From Siniperca chuatsi (Eukaryota; Chordata; Actinopteri; Centrarchiformes; Sinipercidae): a stretch of 64,000 bases of DNA. The translations under genes were made by a program, and so were the position numbers. The notes below the pieces were generated by a model. It ran no database searches, was not told the DNA's origin, and saw nothing but the letters and a program-made list of their open reading frames with translations. Where the stretch lies: contig NC_058061.1 in NCBI RefSeq assembly GCF_020085105.1, positions 6,209,784 to 6,273,783 on the forward strand. The letters run 5' to 3'. Shown piece after piece: positions 12,302 to 23,359 of this stretch. Positions within the stretch are counted from its first letter, which is position 1. Each line of letters begins with the position of its first letter.

Positions 12302-15300
12302 TTGTGTGTGTGTGGCCTGTGAGCAGCAGCTGCAGAGGGCATCCATTAGCATGCTGGAGGTGGTTATGTAAACTGTCATGCTGGTGGATGAGAGTGAATG
12401 TAGGAAGTTGGGCCCTGAAACAGAGGCCTCTGTTTTCATGAGAGCAACTTCAGTGGTTGTGACTGATTTCCCCCCAGTGTGTTTGATATACCTACCGCTG
12501 TGAAATGATACAGCTTGGAGGCCTCGAGGAAATGCTGCGGCTGTCTCAGTTGAAATAGTCGATAAATATGAATTGCATTATGTCTGTGTTAACAGTAGTG
12601 GTCAGTTATTATCAACCCATGTCTCATTTTCAATCTCAAATCTTTTGAGCATTTCAAAGTACACAACACAGCCATTCTTCTGTGATGAGTCTTGACTTGA
12701 GATCAGTAACTTCTTTATCGAATACATCATATCCATTTTTCCATTTGTATTAGCTTAAGCAGATGCATATTTCAGGAATTAAACTGAAATACTGGATTTA
12801 GTACATGGACAGATATTCTAAAACACAGCGCAATGTAGTTTGCTGTGGATTTGGTTTTAATCACATACAGTGAAGTCACAATCCACAACATTTCTATGTA
12901 AATAAATGTGCATTTTGCCACTCTTTCACCTGTTGATACACACACACACAAAAACACAATGTTACTATATTCATGGGGACCCGTCATTGACATAATGCAT
13001 TCCCTAGCCCCTTACCCTAACTCTTTTCTTAAAGAATATAGTAAAACAAGCCCACAAGTGATTCAACATTTACCACACTCTCCAAGGTGCACAGGAAGTG
13101 AGTGTTTTCTGTTTTCAGTAGCAGTTACTATATTTGGAGTGAATTCAAGAAGAACTGGTTAGTAGAACTAAAACCGTGATAAGCCACCATGGCTGCAAAG
13201 AATAGAAAGCGTCACTTACAGAAACTCAACTCTCAAGTAGCAGAAAATCTAAGGAGACATGTTACCACAGGGCTAACATTGATTAACCTTGAAGCAGTGC
13301 AAAAACACCACAGAGAGGATCAGGTATCTCAAAAGAAGCAACTTATTTAAAGGAATAATTTGACATTTTGGTAAATGCGCTTATTTGCTTTCTTGCCAAG
13401 GATTAGATGAGAAAATTGATACCACTGTCATGTCTGTATGCTGAATATGAAGCTACAGCCAGTAGATGGTTAGCTTAGCTTAGCACAAAGACTGGAAATG
13501 GGGAAACAGCTAGCCTGGCTCTGTCCAAACATAAAGATTTAACATGTTAATCAGTGACCTTTAGAGGTGCAGATAGGCTGTTTTTTACCTTTGGACAGAG
13601 GCTAGCTGTTTCCTCCTGCTGCAAGTCTTTGTGCTAAGCTAAGCTAATCATCTCCTAGTGGCAGCTTCATATTTAACAGACAGATGAGACGGGCATTGAT
13701 CTTGCCATCTAATTCTCTGCAAGAAAGCGATTAAGTTGATTTCTCAATCTTGAATTATTCCTTTTAAAAAACGAGCATCTCACGAATTCTCCCTTTTTCA
13801 AGGAAATCTGAAAAACTATGGACAGTTACAAATACAGTAGAAAAATATACACTGCCTTCCAAAGTCTTGAACTAAGAGATTTAAGTGTTTGTGATTCTCA
13901 GTCTGATCCAGTGCCTCTGTCTCCTCCTGCAGGTGTTTGCCACCTACCCCAACGAGGACTATGACAGGCGTAATGAAGACGTTGATCCCATGGCAGCGTC
14001 TGCTGAGTACGAGCTGGAGAAGAGGGTGGAGAGGCTGGACCTGTTCCCCGTGGAGCTGGAGAAAGGTACTGAACATTATAAAGTTATCTAAAAAGCATGC
14101 TGTCTTTTCCCAGTGCTCATGCGCACAGTATTTGTCCAAACGTGCTTGGGGCATCAGGTAAGTGGTTTGCGTGATATTGGTGAAACAAAATGAGTACAAG
14201 AAAGTTTACATTCAAACACACATTACATTCACATTACATTCAAAGATATTTGAAAATGAATTTTGGTATATGTGATTAACCTCCCACAGGACAGTTCAAT
14301 TTGTCCTTTCTGTCTATCTTTGAAGCCAAATGGAAAAAAAACTCACATTTCTTTTTTACTTATGTAAAAGGGCCTTCAATGTTCACTGCCTTTTGCCAAC
14401 CACCCTGTTTCCCCCAGTGAGCCACACTTCCAACACCCCTTCAACATTATGGTGCAAGACTATATTTAAAATTGTGTACAGGGCAAGTTACATAGGATAC
14501 CATATGTGAACATGTTCTATATAAAATGATGCTGCTGCTGTGTGTACTGTCTACATTAATTGAATCAGGATAAAACAGAGGCTCTAGTTATTGGCCCAAA
14601 AGAGCAAAGAGAGAAACAGTACTCATAAATTAATACACTACCTCAGCACATTACACCTCAGGCAGGAAATCTGGGTGTTTATCGCAGATTCTGATCTTAT
14701 TTTCAAGTTACATATGAAGAAGTTAAGTGAAATAGTGTTTTATCATTTCAAGACTATGTGTAGGTTGATTGTCCTTGAGATACAAAGAAGCTTGTGCATG
14801 CTTTATTTACTATAAATCAATTACAGCAACATACAGAATGCTGCGGTCAGTTCTAAAAAGGGAAAGAAGTAAAGAGCTCACATCACTCCTGATCCTTGCA
14901 TGAAGTCTTAGGATTGATTTAAGATCCTACTGCTTAGAAATCTTTTCATGGACTTGCCCCTGACTATGTGGTTGATATGCTGCAAAGATAGGCTGCATGC
15001 CCCTGGTAGACCCCCTAATATCCACAGACTCTGTGCTGCTCACTGTACCAAAAAAATCAGACAAAGACCTGTGGTGAAGCTGCCGTCTGCAGTTTTGGAT
15101 CCAGACTCTGGAACAGATTCTCCTGCTGGATCTGATGACAATGTCAAGCCTAAAACCTCACATTTTTACCCTTGTTTATAACTAGAACTTATTAGTCCAC
15201 TGCTATGTACACTTCTGCTTAATTAAAATGTTTCATGTAATTTTTAACTTTAACTTTCTTCTGTCTTTCTGCATTTAAAAAGAATATACTAATCTATTTG

Positions 15301-18300
15301 TACGCAGATATATGTTTTTATTAATGTGTTTGTCAACAACTATATCTCCTCCCGCTGGCACCTGTTGCTGATGCTGACGCTGCTGTATAAACAGATACTC
15401 AATGAAAATATAGTAAAACACAGTCTTATATAAAATATGTCTTCATATAGTAAACTATGGTTGTTGACAAATACTGTACATTAAAAAACAAAATGTCCTT
15501 ATACTGAAGCTGTGTGCAACTATATTATAGTTTGTCACAAACCATTAATTAAATGTTTGTCTACAGCTTTTTGGGCGACTTAAAGTAAAGTAAAGCATTA
15601 TTATGCAGTCTATAGATTGTACTTCTACAAGATTAATTTATTTGGTATTTTGAGTTACAATGGAGGATCACTTAAAGGTACCCTGTTGAGTTTTTGACCA
15701 CAAGCACTGCTATGGAGCAATGTTTTTATGAGTAGGTTCCTGTTTTGTTTGTATCGTGCACATGCATGCGCACAAGGTTGCAGACAATGTGATACACATT
15801 CCTGCTGCCAGTTTCATGCTATTCTGCTGACTGTTAGTTGGTGGCAGTAATGTACCAACAAAGGCAGGGAAAAAGACCACTGCTAGCAAGCAAACATGGA
15901 TGTAAACAATGCAAGGTTTAAAATAGTAAAAAAAAAAAATAATAATGTTTTGTAAATGTTTTATAAGGAAGGAAATGCATTGTCAGGCCTCAAGGACACA
16001 CACAATGTGTTTTGGTGAGTAACACTGTATGCAGACATAACTTTGCTTACAAGAAAACTCCACAGGGCACCTTTAATTTGGATCTCATCTGTGTTAAAGA
16101 GAAAGGGGCAAACACTAATCTTTTATCCTAATGGTCCCATGATTGAACTGGCAATCTTTCATTTACAAGCTCACTTCTCTGAAATTAGTCCACAGCCGCA
16201 CGTTATTACCAAACATTTTAAATCCCAAGGGTGATGACATGAACGTGGAATGAAAGCCATGTTTGCCACCCACAGAGAATGGTAACACTGCCATGAGCTC
16301 CCATGCTTGAGTCACAATGACATGACATTATAACAAATCAAACTCACCAAACCTGTTAAACATTGATTACAATAGCAGTATGGTAACAGCTGGTCTGGTA
16401 TTCCTCAATTTCCTTCAGATGGCGATGGCCTGGGCATCAGTATCATCGGGATGGGTGCAGGGGCTGACATGGGCCTGGAGAAGCTGGGCATCTTTGTCAA
16501 GACAGTCACAGAAGGAGGAGCAGCACACAGGGATGGCAGGTATGTTAATTCAAAGTGAAAAGGCCTTGGCTTTGTAAACCATATGTCTGCCTGAGGTTAG
16601 CTTAGTAGTTGTAGTTTTATTTCCAGGAGTGGATGCTTCATTGTCCCACTTGTCTTTCTGATTCCTGCCAACAGAAAATAGGTCTTGTTGCCAAGAATGA
16701 GGACTTATAAATGGAGTTTGGCTTGTGTGGGCTTATGTATAAAAATGATGAACAGTAGCCATAGTTGAGCTATTACTATAAATCCTAAACTTCTCTCTTA
16801 ACTGCCTCCTCCAGGATCCAGGTGAACGATCTGATTGTGGAGGTGGACGGGACCAGTTTGGTGGGAGTCACCCAGAGCTTTGCCGCCTCTGTACTCAGGA
16901 ACACCTCAGGAACTGTCAAGTAAGAGTTACTCTGAATAGTCATGATGTTATTGTAATTGCTTTGACGTATATTAACATCAAAAAACACAAATCATCCATC
17001 ACCAGTGTAGTGTTTATTAGCTATAACAGCGGCGTGGCTCTAGGGATGGAAATGTTGGTCTGCCAGTTGGTCCACCTCCTATGGTCTCGACTGAAATATT
17101 TCGACAACCGTTGGATGGATTGCCATGAAATTTTGTACAGACATTCACGTCCTCCTCAGGATAAATTGTAATGACATTTACATATTTCATCTAGCGCCAC
17201 CATCAGGTCAAATTTTTTATTTGTCCAGTACTTTGATATATGACAAAATACCTCTAAAACTAACTCAGAGCACTGCTGTGCTCTGAGTTAAAAGGGGATT
17301 TATTTTTACAGCTGCCATTTTGTAGTTCCCTTGGGCTTGCTGTATGCCTTAGCTGTGACTTATGTTTTGTTACACTTTGTTGCCACAGCTCACTATGACA
17401 TCCAGCATTCTTGCTTGAAGAGATGGTTTCCTCTTGATATATACCCACAGCCAGTCTTAACACGCAGGACTGACTTCTACCACATCCTGCCCATTCAGCT
17501 CACCAGACTGTAGATTTATATCTCGACTCTCACAGGGTCCTGATTATACCCCTCAGTATTGAAAAGCTCCTTTTTGAGACATCCTGAATATGGTCCAAAG
17601 ATTTCACAGAAAACACAGTTATCAGGAATAAATACACTTGGCATCAAAAGTATCATTTTGAAATGCCAGAGGGCTATTTGAAGTCAAGCTCTTTGGCGTT
17701 TTGGTGGAGCTGACTTCCCTATGTGCTCCCTTTGTCATCTAAGCTCATTCATATTTCAAGGTTTAGTGGTCAGCACTGTAGGGTAATTGTTAGAGTTGTG
17801 TGACTTGTGAAGATCAGAGACCTCCATAGATAGCTCATACATTATGGATCTGCTGCAGTGATGGTGAAGGGCACTAGAGCTCAGACCTATTCATAAAAAA
17901 CGTCGGGCAGACAAATAGACAGGGGCAGGAAGTGTGTTTGTGAACATTTTATTACCCGCTAGTGCCGCAGAAATTGAAAGGCCACAGTGGCTGGCTTAAT
18001 TACCGTCTGTGGCTTTGTTGTGATTAACTGTATTTTTTCCTGTTTACTGTGTACACTGTGGCTTTAATTGGACAGAGATTTGTGAGCCTCAATCAGTAAA
18101 CATATATCCTCTATAATAAACTGTACAATGAGCTAAAGGAGAGGTTGAGGGTTTGATTTTAATCATAGAAGAGGCCAACTCCATAGAGACTGCCTTTGTT
18201 CAGGTCTAAACAGGAAGCCATTTTCTGTCATCAGAGAGACAGCACATTCCTTACAACATTAATACATTACACTGAACCAACTGAAGAGGGCTGTAAGTAG

Positions 18301-21300
18301 TCTATTATATATGAAAAACACTTTCTTGGTTCTTATGGCGCCAGTGTTCATGCTCCTCAGTGTTTAGGAGATAAAGAGGATCACTGTGTATTATTTAGCA
18401 TGCACATACAGTATCATACCATATCAGATTAAGTTAAAGTTAAAGATTTCAGTTCAGCTAGCCACTTTGATCATGTTTTGGATTTAGCGCTTTGTCAGAG
18501 TTGTTAAATCCTGAGCTAGACTGCTGATTGTCGAAATGCAGGTTTGTCATCGGGCGAGAGAAGCCGGGAGAACAGAGCGAAGTGGCCCAGCTCATCCAGC
18601 AGACCCTGGAGCAGGAACGCTGGCAGAGGGAGATGATGGAGCAGCGGTACAACCAGTACATGGACGAACAAGAGGTTAGTCTTTGTGCTCAGGTTTAATT
18701 TTTAAAACCTTCTGAAACAAGGAGCACTGGTGTAGGATCCAGTGTCAGCCAACAAAACTACACGGTTTGTCATTCTTGAATGAGTGGTGGTGCAATGTCT
18801 GCATATGCACAGTGCAGAAGTGAGGGTGCAATGCTTACTAATCAATTTCCCTCCCTCCCCTACTCCCTTCACTAGCATGCACACACATACTGCAATGATC
18901 ACACTAACAGGTTATAGAAAATTAAATGGAAGATTCAGGCTACTCCTACTACTAAAATGTAAAACACAGCATGCGAGTAGCATGATCTTTTACAGCTCAG
19001 TCGTTGTTTCGTCGATATTTAGAAAGGATCAATTTCAGTTTTAGAAAAAAATATCGGAATACATTCAATGAAAATTTAAAGTAAGAAAACAATAAATGGG
19101 ATGTAAGTTATTATTTAACAGTTGCAGCTGAAAAACAGTCCAACACAGAACAAAGGCATCACTAAAAACAAGTCTTTCTTTTGCAATCATTCGTTGGCCC
19201 ATATGTCTCTTGGTTCCCCTTTAGGATTAGGAAATTCATCCCAGCACCACTGTGAACAGAAGTGACTCTCTGGGGTGGCTGTGGTGTGTGTGCTTCTGGC
19301 GAAAAGCTACACTGTTGTATCCAGCATGTCGTATCAGTCTGATCAAACGAGTTCAGCTCCAAAATGGGGACAAATCAGGATGACTCAAATTTGGTGCCCT
19401 CGGATGCCCTTTGCTTTGTTAATCCATGTGTCTCAGATTTTCTCTCTGTTTTAGTTTTACATAAACAGAACAAGTACTCAAAAACTGTGTGTAGTTTCAT
19501 TATAATAACAGAGAAGAAGTTTCCCCATTCATGCAAAGGTGATGGTGGGTGGTTCTTGAAAAGCATTAGGTTGTATAATGGAAAGTATAGTCTGCTCTTT
19601 GGAGTTTTGCACCATCTAGTGTCCTTTTGGTGTCACAGCACAGAGATGTGTGCTTTTAAAGACACCATTAAATGACTATTTCACGTTGGTTTGCTGTTTT
19701 CTGTGACATTTTATTCAAACATTTAACAATAAATGTAAACAAATTTTGTCTTTTAGAAATCCCAAAAGTCCAGTAACTTTACCCCCTGGAAAAGAGTACC
19801 TTGTGTAAAAACAAAAACAAAATCTTACCATTACAAACATAAAAGATGTTTGAACAATGTGTCTTCCCAAAACTCAGCTTTCCCTATCTAAATGACACCG
19901 TTTTGCAATTTGAATGATCCCTCCACACATGATGTCCTGCTGCAACATCTGGACTCATCTTGAAATACATCAATAAGGAAGCAAGATGTGACTTTAAAGG
20001 GTCGGTTCACTTCCCCAAAAAAGAAAGAAAACATATTTATATTTCCTCACTTACCTTTAGTAACCTCTGGTATCTAGCCATGCAGATAGTTTTAACTTTA
20101 TGTGCCTAGGTTTTCAGTTATCAATATCTGAGATTTTTGCCCAAAAATGGAGTTGGATGTAATATCATTGTGATGCTCAAAACAAAGAAAAGCTACGCAT
20201 AAATAATTAATCAGCAATCTGTCTTCCCAGAAACACTCAATTACTCTGGATAATCTAGAGAACACACTGTGGACACTTTTGATTGAAACTACTTTCCACC
20301 AAATAAAAAGTCCTTTTGAAAACTGTTAACAGTGAATTCTAGGGTTCAGAGGAAATACGTGTTTTGTAATTTGGTTGAACTGTCCCTTTAAACTTTATAT
20401 AATTATTAGTATTTTTTTTACCTTTATTGGACAGAGTGAGAGTGAAGAGGCAGACAGGAAATGGGGGCGAGAGAGAGGCATGACATACAACAAAAGTCGC
20501 CGGCTGGAGTCGAACTAGCGATGTTGCGGTTATATGGCATGTGCTGTAACCATTCGGCGACCGAGGCGCTCCCGAAGTTTATATAATTAAATAATTTGAC
20601 TGTGAGTAGGTTCCTAACCCTCAACCTCATCCCCGCAGGGTGGTGAATATGGCACAGATGAGGAAGAGGACGAGGATGAGGAGGTCAGTCCGCCGTATCC
20701 CAGCGCCATCGAGGTGTTTGACTTGGCAGAGAACGAGGACATGTCGCCTCTGGAGACAGACCCTGAGAAACTGGCCCATAAATACAAAGAGGTGAGAAAT
20801 GAACTCCTTAATTGGAGCATTTCCTGTGTAATCACAGCGTATTTCCTCTAATGTACCTAAAATTAACACATGTATTTAAAAATGTTATCTCTCTTTGCCG
20901 TAAAGCTCCAAATAAAGCATGCTGTGACCCAGGCTGAGATCCAACAGCTGAAAAGAAAGGTACGTTGTTAAATTAAGATCATATTTAATTACTATGTTAT
21001 ATTACGTAGTAGTTAATCCTAATCCTCTGGGAAGAAGAAAAGCATTGATTATTTTAAGGATCAGAGGTGTGTGTCTGTTTACATTATCGTGTGATTGAAA
21101 TGGATGCTTCACCTGCCTTTCCAGCTGCACCACGCGGAGCAGGAGAAGCAACGCTGGCGAATGGATAAGGCCCAGCTGGAACAGACCCTGCAGGAGAACA
21201 AGGAGCGTATGGAGAAGCTAGAGGGCTACTGGATGGAGGCTCAGAGCCTGTGCCAGGCGGTGGACGAGCACCTGAAGGAGACACAGTCCCAGTATCAGGC

Positions 21301-23359
21301 CCTGGAGCGCAAGTACAGCAAAGCCAAACGCCTGATCAAGGAGTATCAGCAGAAGTAAGACAGCATGACTACATAAACATAATAGAGTTGTGTGATTTAT
21401 TACATTTGAGTTAAACAGTCCGACACTCTGATCTGCGTCCTTTAACAGGGAGATTGAGTACCTGAAGAAGGAGACCCAGCGCTGTGCACAAGTTGGAGCT
21501 GAGGCCTCTCTTCTGAAAGAGGAGTCTGGACAACTTCAAGAGCAGGTACGGGAGGTGGCCTAGAATGAGGTTGCTTTGCTAGCACTTTTAGCTTTTACCC
21601 TCAAGTTTGATCAGTGGTTAAATCTCTGAAAAACAGATATGCTCAAATATTATACATGAACTAAATCTGAAAGGATAGGAAAACTTGTGTTCTGAGATGT
21701 TGCAGAACAATTTGCAAAGTGCCAAACAAAATGATAAGTCAAAGAGGACATTTTGATCTTTAAATTTGAGCATTAGTAGCCCATTACTTAAAGGCCTTAT
21801 TATAAAAGCCTGATATTTATACAAGCAAGAGTAACTTGTCAGTAACAATGATCAGGCTATTATCTGATAAAATGCTCATATGGCATTTAATTGTATAATT
21901 GGGGAAATGCGTGGCCCAGAAAATTAACATGCTTTAAACCTCACCTACAACAGATTTGTGATCTTTACATGTCTGATTCTACTAAAGCAGATAGCATCTA
22001 TTTTACAAAAACACCACATCTGTGCCAAAGTGCAGTCTAAATATAGATTGATACCTATGGGGTCCAAAAGGCCAAGTCCAACACCAAGAAAGTGTTTCAT
22101 TGTTTAACAGCTAATAAACCTTTTTAAATCAAATAATATTTTCTTTTTTTATAATACTTGTTGGGAATTTTATGCCTTTATGAGTTAGTTTTAGTTTGGG
22201 AATGATATGTAACAAAGGTCCCAGGCAGGATGCAAACTGGGGACATTACGGTTCATGGTCTGCACCTTAACCCCGAGGCCACCAGGGAACCCCAAATAAT
22301 ATTTCAATAATATATTCAGAATATTTCTTTGTAACATTGTTACATAATTGTTCACTTCCTGCTAAGGTACTGAAGGTCCCAATTTATCACAGTATACTTG
22401 ACAGCATTGATATTAATTTTTCCACAATGTTCCATTTCTCTTTTAGAGCATTGAGCATCATGTAATGTTACTCTCTGTTTCCTGCTTTTCCTTTTTCAAA
22501 TGTTCCCAAGACTTTCAGTAGGGTCAGGGTTTGTTGAGTATGAAGGGCAAGCCGTTAAAGTCAGGACTAACAGGCCTGGGATAACTTTGATGCATGTTTA
22601 TAGGACAGTGTTCTGCTGGAAAATAATCATCTTCCTCTAAGCCAGAGGAGAATGTCTTTTTGGTGTAGTCGATCTGTGTAAGTCAGCACCTCGTACAGCA
22701 GTCTCCTTGTCTAAGCTCTCTGCCTGCAGCAATAAATAAAAACTTAGAGTAGATTTATCTGCAAGCAAGACTTTTTCCAATTTTCAATAATGACATATTG
22801 GTATTGTTTGGCCCATGCATGTAGCTTCGAGACAGTTTTTCTCCCATTATAAGGCAGCAGTGTTTTTTACTGTACTTTTTTTTACTGTACTTTTTTTCTC
22901 GCTCACTTTAGGTCCACCTGGTCTTGCTTTGGATGAAAATCTCTCCAATTTTAGTTGCAAAGAAACTTTTAATTGGTTTTTTAGAATTTAGTTGCAGTTT
23001 AAGGCTGTGGTAGTTTTTTTTCAGCACCCATGAGAACAATTTGGCCCAAAACTGCTTCAGTAAGTCTTGTGGCCTTTTATACAAACCGTAAAATAGTTTT
23101 TCAATGAAGTGTAAGCTCTAGCAATAACAAAAAAACCTCAGAGGACCATATTTAAATAATAAATATAAATAATATGTTTTTCAGTAAGTTCTGAGTGGTA
23201 ATGGATTCAGACTTTTGGACCCTACTGTATATATTGTTCACATGCTGTAACACACAAAGGCAGCATAATTACACTTTGTCATAACTGCCTTTCCTCTCCC
23301 TTCTCTAGGTGGCTGACCTGGAGTGCAGGGTGGAAGAGCTGAAATCTGAACCTTTATAA
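2863..23359 (+). CDS. ppp1r9b: Spinophilin / neurabin-2 (protein phosphatase 1 regulatory subunit 9B), 10 coding exons
   Basis: Scaffold that binds F-actin and targets protein phosphatase 1 to dendritic spines and cell junctions. Coding exons: 2863-4242, 13933-14065, 16419-16539, 16815-16919, 18542-18674, 20639-20791, 20906-20959, 21125-21354, 21449-21545, 23309-23359. All introns are GT-AG, phases agree, and the total is 818 residues against roughly 815 in mammals. The start MMKTE, the [20 protein letters not shown] block and the [13 protein letters not shown] block match the family. The PP1-docking motif is RKIRF (450-454; mammals have RKIHF), followed by the [21 protein letters not shown] block. 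The PDZ domain spans about 499-587 with carboxylate loop [10 protein letters not shown]-terminal coiled coil runs from about 676 to the end. Exon 1 alone supplies the N-terminal actin-binding half. The last about 45 residues are less conserved than the rest. Neurabin-1 (ppp1r9a) is the alternative, but it has a C-terminal SAM domain that is absent here. Confidence 0.96.
5385..5633. mobile_element. Foldback MITE family A, truncated copy
   Basis: It starts TTAAATAATTAGTTCGACATTTTG and ends AATGTTGAACTATTCCTTTAA. It carries the family core (AAGCTACAGCC, GGTTAGCTTAGCTTAGCACA, GACTGGAAAC). The right arm is mostly deleted compared with the copy at 11001. Confidence 0.8.
5707..6120. mobile_element. 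MITE family B, diverged copy
   Basis: Shares with 15672-16076 the blocks TTTTTGACCAC, GGAGCAATGTTTT, ATGGATGTAAACAATGCA, GGAAGGAAATGCATT and AACTCCACAGG, in the same order and spacing. Its ends are eroded. Confidence 0.7.
6891..6942. repeat. (CTGT)13 microsatellite
   Basis: Uninterrupted tetranucleotide repeat of 52 bases in ppp1r9b intron 1. It produces spurious open frames on both strands. Confidence 0.98.
7447..7471. repeat. (CA)n microsatellite
   Basis: About 12 uninterrupted CA units. Confidence 0.95.
8139..8584. mobile_element. TIR element (MITE family C)
   Basis: The left end TTAAAGGGTAAGGCTGATGTT and the reverse complement of the right end, TTAAAGGAAAAGACTGGTGA, form imperfect inverted repeats of about 25 bases. 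The interior does not code. Confidence 0.65.
11001..11507. mobile_element. Foldback MITE family A, near-complete copy
   Basis: Two long inverted arms of about 200 bases. The left arm reads from TTAAAGAAATAGTTTGACAT through AAACAGGGGGAAACA. The right arm reads its complement from CCGTTTCCCCCTGTTTCCAG through AGCTAAGCTAAGCTAAC to CAAACTAGTCCTTTAA. It could fold into a long hairpin. Non-coding. Confidence 0.85.
12231..12315. repeat. Compound (TC)n(TG)n microsatellite
   Basis: About 31 TC units to 12293 run directly into TG units. The track creates Ser/Leu and Glu/Arg runs in spurious frames. Confidence 0.98.
12936..13040. repeat. CA-linked CCCTAA-like dispersed repeat
   Basis: A short CA run followed by ATGTTACTATATTCATGGGG, ACATAATGCATTCCCTAGCC and ...CCTTACCCTAACTC. 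The same order of blocks is found around 56737-57470. Confidence 0.6.
13347..13767. mobile_element. Foldback MITE family A, second long copy in intron 1
   Basis: Starts TTAAAGGAATAATTTGACAT and ends with a diverged right arm (GCTAAGCTAAGCTAATCATC ... TTGAATTATTCCTTTTAA). It lies only about 165 bases upstream of ppp1r9b exon 2. Confidence 0.85.
14560..15180 (+). mobile_element. L2-like LINE fragment (3' end of the reverse-transcriptase ORF, broken)
   Basis: Conceptual translation across several frames gives peptides of the non-LTR retrotransposon C-terminus: [34 protein letters not shown], then [12 protein letters not shown] near 14948. Multiple stops and frame changes show it is dead. It lies in sense orientation inside ppp1r9b intron 2. 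The clade call (L2 or close) is from motif memory only. Confidence 0.7.
15672..16076. mobile_element. MITE family B with terminal inverted repeats
   Basis: Left end TTAAAGGTACCCTGTTGAGT. The right end, reverse complemented, is TTAAAGGTGCCCTGTGGAGT. This is a clear inverted repeat of about 20 bases bounding 405 non-coding bases. Confidence 0.8.
16920..18541 (+). other. ppp1r9b: ppp1r9b intron 4
   Basis: Non-coding. A dispersed repeat fragment lies at about 17025-17225. The remainder shows nothing recognised. Confidence 0.75.
17025..17225. repeat. Dispersed teleost repeat fragment
   Basis: Blocks TTGGATGGATTGCCATGAAA, TTTTGTACAGACATTCACG and ATCTAGCGCCACCATCAGGT are those of a common fish interspersed repeat. 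The ends are unclear. Confidence 0.5.
19994..20392. mobile_element. TIR element (MITE family D)
   Basis: Left end TTAAAGGGTCGGTTCACTTC. The reverse complement of the right end is TTAAAGGGACAGTTCAACCA. It is 399 bases long and non-coding. Confidence 0.75.
20406..20577 (-). mobile_element. tRNA-derived SINE with perfect target duplication
   Basis: Read on the minus strand it begins AGCGCCTCGGTCGCCGAATG, a tRNA-like head with a B-box-like GTTCGACTCC, continues GACTTTTGTTGTATGTCATG, and ends AATAAAGGTAAAAAA. It is flanked by perfect 12-base duplications tttatataatta at 20394-20405 and 20578-20589. Confidence 0.88.
21546..23308 (+). other. ppp1r9b: ppp1r9b intron 9
   Basis: Non-coding and AT-rich. 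One SINE copy (22142-22293). No coding similarity recognised elsewhere. Confidence 0.8.
22142..22293 (-). mobile_element. tRNA-derived SINE, second copy
   Basis: On the minus strand: CCTGGTGGCCTCGGGGTTAA (tRNA-like head), CAGTTTGCATCCTGCCTGGG, then ACCTTTGTTACATATCATTC, the same 3' block type as the SINE at 20406. An 11-base duplication aaataatattt flanks it (22131-22141 and 22294-22304). Confidence 0.75.

Larger units (their letters stand above)
4243..13932 (+). other. ppp1r9b: ppp1r9b intron 1 (9.7 kb)
   Basis: Non-coding apart from the repeats listed separately. It holds three foldback MITE copies (5385-5633, 11001-11507, 13347-13767), a family B MITE copy (about 5707-6120), a TIR element (8139-8584), microsatellites (6891-6942, 7447-7471, 12231-12315) and AT-rich DNA near 8700-8960. 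No additional exon is recognisable. Confidence 0.8.
14066..16418 (+). other. ppp1r9b: ppp1r9b intron 2
   Basis: Non-coding. Holds the LINE fragment (14560-15180) and MITE family B copy (15672-16076). Nothing else is recognised. Confidence 0.8.
18675..20638 (+). other. ppp1r9b: ppp1r9b intron 5
   Basis: Non-coding. Its last 650 bases are almost entirely mobile DNA: MITE 19994-20392 and SINE 20406-20577, the latter ending only 61 bases before exon 6. Confidence 0.8.

Noticed and set aside
12042..12439. Frames with Ser-Leu or Glu-Arg runs
   Set aside because: Produced by the (TC)n tract in ppp1r9b intron 1.
19609..19622. Second possible CTCF-like site (minus strand, ACACTAGATGGTGC)
   Set aside because: Two mismatches to the core consensus and located mid-intron, so too weak to list.
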